A DNA stretch of 11,350 nt. Origin: Lachnospiraceae bacterium (lineage in GTDB: Bacteria > Bacillota > Clostridia > Lachnospirales > Lachnospiraceae). Below the pieces are notes generated by a model. That model was not told the origin of the DNA. It ran no database searches and was given only the letters and a program-made list of their open reading frames with translations. The stretch spans positions 1 to 11,350 of the forward strand of contig JAAVAG010000136.1 in NCBI GenBank assembly GCA_014804185.1, written 5' to 3'. How positions within the stretch are numbered: the stretch's first letter is position 1; each line of letters opens with the position of its first letter. The position numbers were made by a program, and so were the translations under genes. Positions 7,201 to 11,350 of the stretch are shown in pieces.

Positions 7201-7740
7201 TCATCGATTATCTAAAGTCATCAATATTCCGTCCGCAATCGCCTGGGCGATCTCCTGAAACCTGCCGTCAAACAGATAATTGTCCGCATCTGTATTGAGA
7301 AATCCCACTTCCAGGAGAACTGCGGGCATATCCGTCTCCCGCAGCACCACCAGATTGGTGCGCTCATTGACTCCCTGATTGATAAATCCCACACTTTCCA
7401 GTTCGCGGTTAATATTCTCAGCCAACCCTGCCGCCTCGCCGTACCGGTTATATACCAGACTTTCCACGCCGGAGTACTGATTGGGATAAGGGCTGGAATT
7501 CCGGTGAATGGAAACAAAATAATCTCCCCCCGCCTGATTTCCCTCCATCGCTTTCTGATGCGGGGATTCATAGACGTCGTCCGTCCTGGTATATACCACG
7601 CCGACCCCGTTTTGTTCCAGAATATCCCCCATCGCCAACGCCAGCCGGAGCACATCGTCTTTTTCCCTGCGCCCCTCATATTCGGCTCCCGGATTCCACC
7701 CGCCGTGTCCGGGATCCAGAACCACTAAAAAATCTGCCAT
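7201..7740 (-). CDS. N-acetylmuramoyl-L-alanine amidase (Amidase_3), no signal peptide
   Basis: This zinc enzyme cuts the bond between N-acetylmuramic acid and L-alanine of peptidoglycan stems. The 179 residues are essentially one Amidase_3 catalytic domain. DPGHGG (9-14) supplies zinc ligand His12. Glu26 in GRREKD and His79 in SIHRN complete the metal site. Glu144 in LLEVGF (142-147) is the catalytic Glu. All expected residues are present. There is no signal peptide, membrane anchor or wall-binding repeat, so the protein is either released by lysis or unusual export, or acts on imported or internal muropeptides. No holin or phage gene is nearby, which argues against an active prophage endolysin. 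The ATG at 7740 has GAGG (7749-7752) 8 nt upstream, placed in the loop of a hairpin formed by the whole 31-nt spacer after the transferase gene. Confidence 0.93.
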   Translation of the reverse strand: MADFLVVLDPGHGGWNPGAEYEGRREKDDVLRLALAMGDILEQNGVGVVYTRTDDVYESPHQKAMEGNQAGGDYFVSIHRNSSPYPNQYSGVESLVYNRYGEAAGLAENINRELESVGFINQGVNERTNLVVLRETDMPAVLLEVGFLNTDADNYLFDGRFQEIAQAIADGILMTLDNR

Positions 7741-7771
7741 AATATCATCCTCATATCTGCTTTATGATATT
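7741..7771 (-). promoter_or_regulatory. Inverted repeat enclosing the amidase ribosome binding site
   Basis: The spacer between the transferase stop codon and the amidase start codon is exactly an inverted repeat: AATATCAT (7741-7748) and ATGATATT (7764-7771), 8 perfect pairs with a 15-nt loop. The Shine-Dalgarno GAGG (7749-7752 on the plus strand as CCTC) falls in the loop next to the stem. The stem is AU-rich and therefore weak, so any effect on translation would be mild or temperature-dependent. This is inference from base pairing only. Confidence 0.35.
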
Positions 7772-8524
7772 CTATGACAGATTTTTGTGATCAGTTCCAA
7801 TGGGATGGCAGTTCTCATGATATACACACACCGCCGCGGCATATCCCTCCGGCGCGGCAGGCTCATACAGACGCGCGCACAGACTTTTATCTTCCCCGCC
7901 GTTTATCGTTCCCTGTTCCAGATCCACAAAAAAACTTTTCGTCTCCCGGGAAAGCCCTTCCCCGGTCAGTTTCATATAGGCCTCCTTCGCCGCCCATAAG
8001 CGGCAGAACCAATCGCTGCGCTCCTGTCCGGTGCGGGCTTTCTCATAATACCGCAGTTCTTCCCGCGCAAACCATCTTGCGGCGACCCGGTCTCCGCGGC
8101 AGGCATCCTGCCGCCGCTGGATATCCGCCCCGATCTCCCGGTCCGCCAGGGCGCACATCGCGTATTCTCCAGAATGGGAAAGGGAAAAGAAGATCTCGGG
8201 ATCATGCTCCAGATATGGTTTCCCATGCGGGCCGCAGCCGCAGGACAGTTCTTCCGGAACTTCTATGGCCCGCAGCACTTCCTCTGTCTGCACAATGCTG
8301 CAGACCGGCGTTTCTCCGGCCGGGCAGTCTTTCCAGGATTCCTCCCGGTATCTTTTTACCCCATACTGAAGCAATAGACCCGCTCCCAGGCTTAAAGCCC
8401 TGTCGCCGGGCCGCTTTGCCCGCTCCGCCTTTTCCCGGCGCTGCCCGCTTACTTTCCCGGCGGCCTCTGTATAAACGTCATGCTCCAGCAAGGGTTTCAC
8501 GGACATGATATATATATGGATCAT
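7772..8524 (-). CDS. 4'-phosphopantetheinyl transferase, Sfp type
   Basis: This enzyme transfers 4'-phosphopantetheine from coenzyme A to a conserved Ser of carrier proteins (fatty acid, polyketide or non-ribosomal peptide). It has 250 residues, the two-lobed Sfp length rather than the AcpS length of about 120. Motifs in order are GKPYL (101-105), SLSHSG (114-119), GADIQ (132-136) and WAAKEAYMKLTG (177-188). Asp134 and Glu181 match the Mg2+/catalytic acids of Sfp; Gln136 stands where Sfp has Glu109. The ATG at 8524 overlaps the aspS stop as ATGA and has no Shine-Dalgarno sequence, so translation probably depends on ribosomes finishing aspS; an in-frame ATG at 8506 has no better site. No synthase for a polyketide or peptide is in the window, so its carrier protein is unknown; it might serve the primary acyl carrier protein. 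Confidence 0.92.
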   Translation of the reverse strand: MIHIYIMSVKPLLEHDVYTEAAGKVSGQRREKAERAKRPGDRALSLGAGLLLQYGVKRYREESWKDCPAGETPVCSIVQTEEVLRAIEVPEELSCGCGPHGKPYLEHDPEIFFSLSHSGEYAMCALADREIGADIQRRQDACRGDRVAARWFAREELRYYEKARTGQERSDWFCRLWAAKEAYMKLTGEGLSRETKSFFVDLEQGTINGGEDKSLCARLYEPAAPEGYAAAVCVYHENCHPIGTDHKNLS

Positions 8525-10377
8525 GCTTTTTTGTTGTCTGATTTTTCGCTGTCTGCTTCCGCTCCGTCCGTTTCTTTGCCTTCCTCGTTCTCATTGCCTG
8601 CTTTCAGCGCGATCTGCAGTTCCTCCAGCTGAACAGGATCCACCACATCCGGCGCACCCGTCATCAGGCAGGAGGCATCCTTCACTTTCGGGAAAGCAAT
8701 CACTTCCCGGATATTTTCCGCTTTCACCAAAAGCATGACAAAACGGTCCAGACCAATGGCAAGCCCCGCATGAGGGGGAACGCCGTATTTGAAAGCATTC
8801 AGGAGAAACCCGAATCTCTCATAGGCATCTTCCCGTGTAAAGCCCAGCACCTCGAACATCTTTTCCTGCACGTCGGACTGGAAGATTCTGACGCTGCCTC
8901 CGCCCAATTCGATGCCGTTTAATACGATGTCATAGGCTTTGGCGCGCACCCTGCCGGGATCTGTGTCCAGATACTCCAGATCCTCCTCCATAGGCATGGT
9001 AAAGGGATGATGCATCGCCACAAAGCGATTCTCCTCCTCGCTCCACTCCAGCAGCGGAAACTCCGTCACCCACAAGAAGTTGAACGCATCCTTATCTATC
9101 ATATCCAGCTGTCTTGCCACCTCGATGCGCAGCGCCCCGAGAACGCTCCACACCAGCGGCGTTTTGTCCGCCGCAAAAAGCAGCAGATCACCGGGCTGTC
9201 CGTCCATGGTTTTTATAAGCGCATCCAGCTGCTCCTGTGTCATAAACTTTGCAAAAGAGGATTTGACGCTGCCGTCCGGCATCACCGACAGGTAGGCCAG
9301 CCCCTTTGCGCCGTATCCCTTGGCAAATTCCACAAGCGCATCAATCTTTTTCCGTGGCATTTCCGCCTGTCCTTTGACATTGATGCCGCGGACGGAGCCG
9401 CCGGCCTCCAGCGCTGAGGAAAATACGCCGAATCCGCATCCCCTCACGGTCCCGGATACATCGCACAGTTCCATTCCGAATCTTGTATCCGGCTTGTCGG
9501 AGCCGAAACGGTTCATGGCCTCGGTCCAGGTCATGCGCGGAATGGGAAGCTGCACTTCCAGGCCGATGGCCTCCCTGCAGACCTGCTGCACCATGCGCTC
9601 GGTGGCATCGATCACATCTTCCACATCCACAAAGGACATTTCCAGGTCGATCTGCGTAAATTCCGGCTGTCTGTCCGCGCGCAGATCCTCGTCCCGGAAG
9701 CACTTTGCAAGCTGAAAATACCGGTCATAGCCGGAGCACATCAGAAGCTGTTTGAACAGCTGCGGAGACTGGGGGAGCGCATAAAACGTTCCCGGATGCA
9801 CACGGCTGGGCACCAGATAGTCCCTCGCCCCCTCCGGTGTGGATTTGTTCAGCGCCGGCGTCTCTATCTCCAGAAATCCCTCGCCTGTCAGAAATGCGCG
9901 CACAGAAGAAGTAATCCTGCTTCTGAGCATCAGATTCCTCTGCAGGTTGGGCCTGCGCAGATCCAGATATCTGTATTTCAGGCGCAGTTCCTCTTTCGTC
10001 TTAGAGTCCGCCTCGATCTGAAACGGCGGTGTCTCCGACTCCGAAAGAATCCTGATCTCCCTGGCGCGGACCTCAATCTGACCTGTGGCCAGATTTTCAT
10101 TGACCGCCCCTGCTCTCTTTTCCACTCGTCCCACTACGGCGATCACAAATTCGCTGCGCAGCCGCTCCGCCTTTGCGAAATGCCCGGCCCCGCAGTCGCA
10201 CTCTTCAAAAATCACCTGCAGAATACCTGCGCGGTCGCGCAGATCCACAAAAATGATGCCGCCTTTATTTCTCTGTTTCTGAACCCAGCCCATAACGGTA
10301 ACCGTTTCACCCACATGCTCCAGACTCAGTTCTCCGCATCTGTGCGTGCGCCTGAGCCCTTTCATTGACTCTGCCAT
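8521..10377 (-). CDS. aspS: Aspartyl-tRNA synthetase, bacterial type
   Basis: This class II synthetase charges tRNA-Asp with aspartate. It has 618 residues. An OB-fold anticodon-binding domain spans about 1-110 (VMGWVQKQRNKGGIIF at 28-43). Motif 1 is in GFLEIETPALNKSTPEG (167-183). The QSPQLFKQLLM segment (203-213) and motif 2 with FRDEDLRADRQPEF (227-240) bind substrate, a bacterial GAD insertion lies at about 290-425, and motif 3 is GLAIGLDRF (538-546). The last 26 or so residues after LQIAL form a charged, low-complexity tail (NENEEGKE to SDNKKA) not typical of the family. Lys38 stands where some non-discriminating enzymes have His; whether this enzyme also charges tRNA-Asn cannot be decided here. 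The ATG at 10377 has GGGAGG (10384-10389) 6 nt upstream. It is 27 nt after hisS, the classic Firmicute hisS-aspS order. Confidence 0.98.
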   Translation of the reverse strand: MAESMKGLRRTHRCGELSLEHVGETVTVMGWVQKQRNKGGIIFVDLRDRAGILQVIFEECDCGAGHFAKAERLRSEFVIAVVGRVEKRAGAVNENLATGQIEVRAREIRILSESETPPFQIEADSKTKEELRLKYRYLDLRRPNLQRNLMLRSRITSSVRAFLTGEGFLEIETPALNKSTPEGARDYLVPSRVHPGTFYALPQSPQLFKQLLMCSGYDRYFQLAKCFRDEDLRADRQPEFTQIDLEMSFVDVEDVIDATERMVQQVCREAIGLEVQLPIPRMTWTEAMNRFGSDKPDTRFGMELCDVSGTVRGCGFGVFSSALEAGGSVRGINVKGQAEMPRKKIDALVEFAKGYGAKGLAYLSVMPDGSVKSSFAKFMTQEQLDALIKTMDGQPGDLLLFAADKTPLVWSVLGALRIEVARQLDMIDKDAFNFLWVTEFPLLEWSEEENRFVAMHHPFTMPMEEDLEYLDTDPGRVRAKAYDIVLNGIELGGGSVRIFQSDVQEKMFEVLGFTREDAYERFGFLLNAFKYGVPPHAGLAIGLDRFVMLLVKAENIREVIAFPKVKDASCLMTGAPDVVDPVQLEELQIALKAGNENEEGKETDGAEADSEKSDNKKA

Positions 10378-10404
10378 ACTCTGCCTCCCTTTTTTGCTCC
10401 GCCC

Positions 10405-11350
10405 TCACTGTCTGATAGGATTTTTATAAAACTCGCAGAACTCCTCATAGCCTTCTTTTATCAGCTGCTCTTTCTGGAATTTCTTATTTTTGTTCATGCG
10501 GACCACCAATACTTTGGAGCCGTCCGCCCTGGCCTCCTGCGCCTTTGCGATGATTTCGCACAGCTGCTCACCCTCCACGCCTTTCTCGATGAGATAAGCC
10601 GTCCTGCGCCCTGCTGCGGGAACCTGAAACCCTCTCTCCATAAGAAGCAGGATAATGCGCTCAAAGCCGATGGAAAATCCGCAGGCGGGCACATTGTTTC
10701 CCGTAAAATTTCCCACCATCCTGTCATATCTTCCGCCTCCGCCGCAGCTTCCGCCGAATTCCGGCATGGTGATCTCAAAAATCGTGCCCGTGTAATAGGA
10801 CATTCCTCTGACCAGCGTGGGATCAAACACGATCTCAAAGGAGTCCGCCTTGGTGGCTCGCACACTGTCGATAATCTCCCCAAAGGACGCCATCACACCG
10901 TCCTCCAGATAATCGGACAGGAGATTCGTCAGGTATGCCACACCGTCCTTTTCCTTCTCCAGGCCGGCAAACAGTTCCATATATGTGCGGCACTGCTCCT
11001 GCCCGTAACCGCTTTGCAGCAGTTCCTGCAGTACGCCCTCCGCTCCGATCTTGTCCATTTTATCCAGCGTGATAAACACACTGTCGTAATCCTCCTGCGC
11101 AAACCCTGCCAGAGCGGCCATGGCTTTCAGAATGCGCCTGTCGTTGATCCGGATCTGGAATCCCGAAAATCCCAGCCTGGTCAGCGTGGTAGTGGTGGCC
11201 AGGATCAGTTCGATCTCCGCCAGGTTGGACGCTTCTCCCAGAATATCAATATCGCACTGCATAAACTGCCTGTATCTGCCTCTCTGGGGCCTGTCCGCGC
11301 GCCATACGTTTCCGATTTGAAGCGCCTTAAAGTGGGTCGGCAGCTGGGCC
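10405..11350 (-). CDS. hisS: Histidyl-tRNA synthetase, 5' end outside the window
   Basis: This class II synthetase charges tRNA-His with histidine. About 315 codons are present and the frame is open to the right edge, so the N-terminus and motif 1 are missing. An internal ATG at 11262 is not the start, because conserved motif 2, VWRADRPQRGRYRQF, lies upstream of it (about 11265-11307). The histidine-binding motif LVRGMSYYTG and the glycine-rich SCGGGGRYD follow in the usual order, and GFSIGFERI is motif 3. After motif 3 the anticodon-binding domain is short: it ends soon after VRMNKNKKFQKEQL with EFYKNPIRQ, shorter than in the Escherichia coli type. This agrees with hisS proteins I recall from Lachnospiraceae. 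Any promoter or T-box leader would lie beyond the right edge. It is the most upstream gene seen of the minus-strand operon. Confidence 0.96.
   Translation of the reverse strand, partial: AQLPTHFKALQIGNVWRADRPQRGRYRQFMQCDIDILGEASNLAEIELILATTTTLTRLGFSGFQIRINDRRILKAMAALAGFAQEDYDSVFITLDKMDKIGAEGVLQELLQSGYGQEQCRTYMELFAGLEKEKDGVAYLTNLLSDYLEDGVMASFGEIIDSVRATKADSFEIVFDPTLVRGMSYYTGTIFEITMPEFGGSCGGGGRYDRMVGNFTGNNVPACGFSIGFERIILLLMERGFQVPAAGRRTAYLIEKGVEGEQLCEIIAKAQEARADGSKVLVVRMNKNKKFQKEQLIKEGYEEFCEFYKNPIRQ

Noticed and set aside
7201..7740. Prophage remnant, because of the signal-less amidase
   Set aside because: No holin, structural or integration gene is nearby, and the gene is embedded in a tight operon with housekeeping genes.
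7774..8508. Plus-strand open frame (244 codons) opposite the phosphopantetheinyl transferase
   Set aside because: Arg-, Pro- and Ser-rich composition typical of the complement of a GC-rich gene; the minus strand carries all Sfp motifs.

Overview
The window looks like a chromosomal segment from a clostridial Firmicute, most probably a Lachnospiraceae-type gut anaerobe. The grounds are a SCIFF ranthipeptide precursor beside its radical SAM maturase and SecDF, a hisS-aspS pair of the form common in that group, and strong AGGAGG-type ribosome binding sites. The species cannot be named from the sequence alone. All genes are on the minus strand except one plus-strand transporter in the middle. Assignments rest on motif and family recognition; no searches were run.

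Region 1 (1-3817, minus strand, read right to left): a small four-helix membrane protein resembling family TIGR04086, then the SCIFF precursor (scfA, 47 aa, six cysteines), then its radical SAM/SPASM maturase (scfB), then a SecD-SecF fusion that runs off the left edge. scfA has its own good promoter, overlaid by a perfect 9-bp inverted repeat. A terminator-like hairpin lies between scfA and scfB. The secDF start lies inside the end of scfB. Together these suggest peptide made in excess, a lower level of maturase, and SecDF translation coupled to maturase translation. The cluster shows no peptidase or ABC exporter of its own, so how the mature peptide is trimmed and exported is open.

Region 2 (3818-5408): an AT-rich intergenic region with promoter elements, then a plus-strand CNNM/CorC-type transporter starting at TTG. 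It meets the minus-strand operon at a strong, probably bidirectional, terminator.

Region 3 (5409-11350, minus strand): a tightly packed operon reading hisS (5' end outside the window), aspS, a Sfp-type 4'-phosphopantetheinyl transferase, a small Amidase_3 cell-wall hydrolase and a Na/Pi-cotransporter-PhoU protein. The internal gaps are 27 nt, a 4-nt overlap, 31 nt and 19 nt. The operon joins translation, carrier-protein activation, wall turnover and phosphate handling. No tRNA, rRNA, CRISPR array, insertion sequence or phage integrase is visible.
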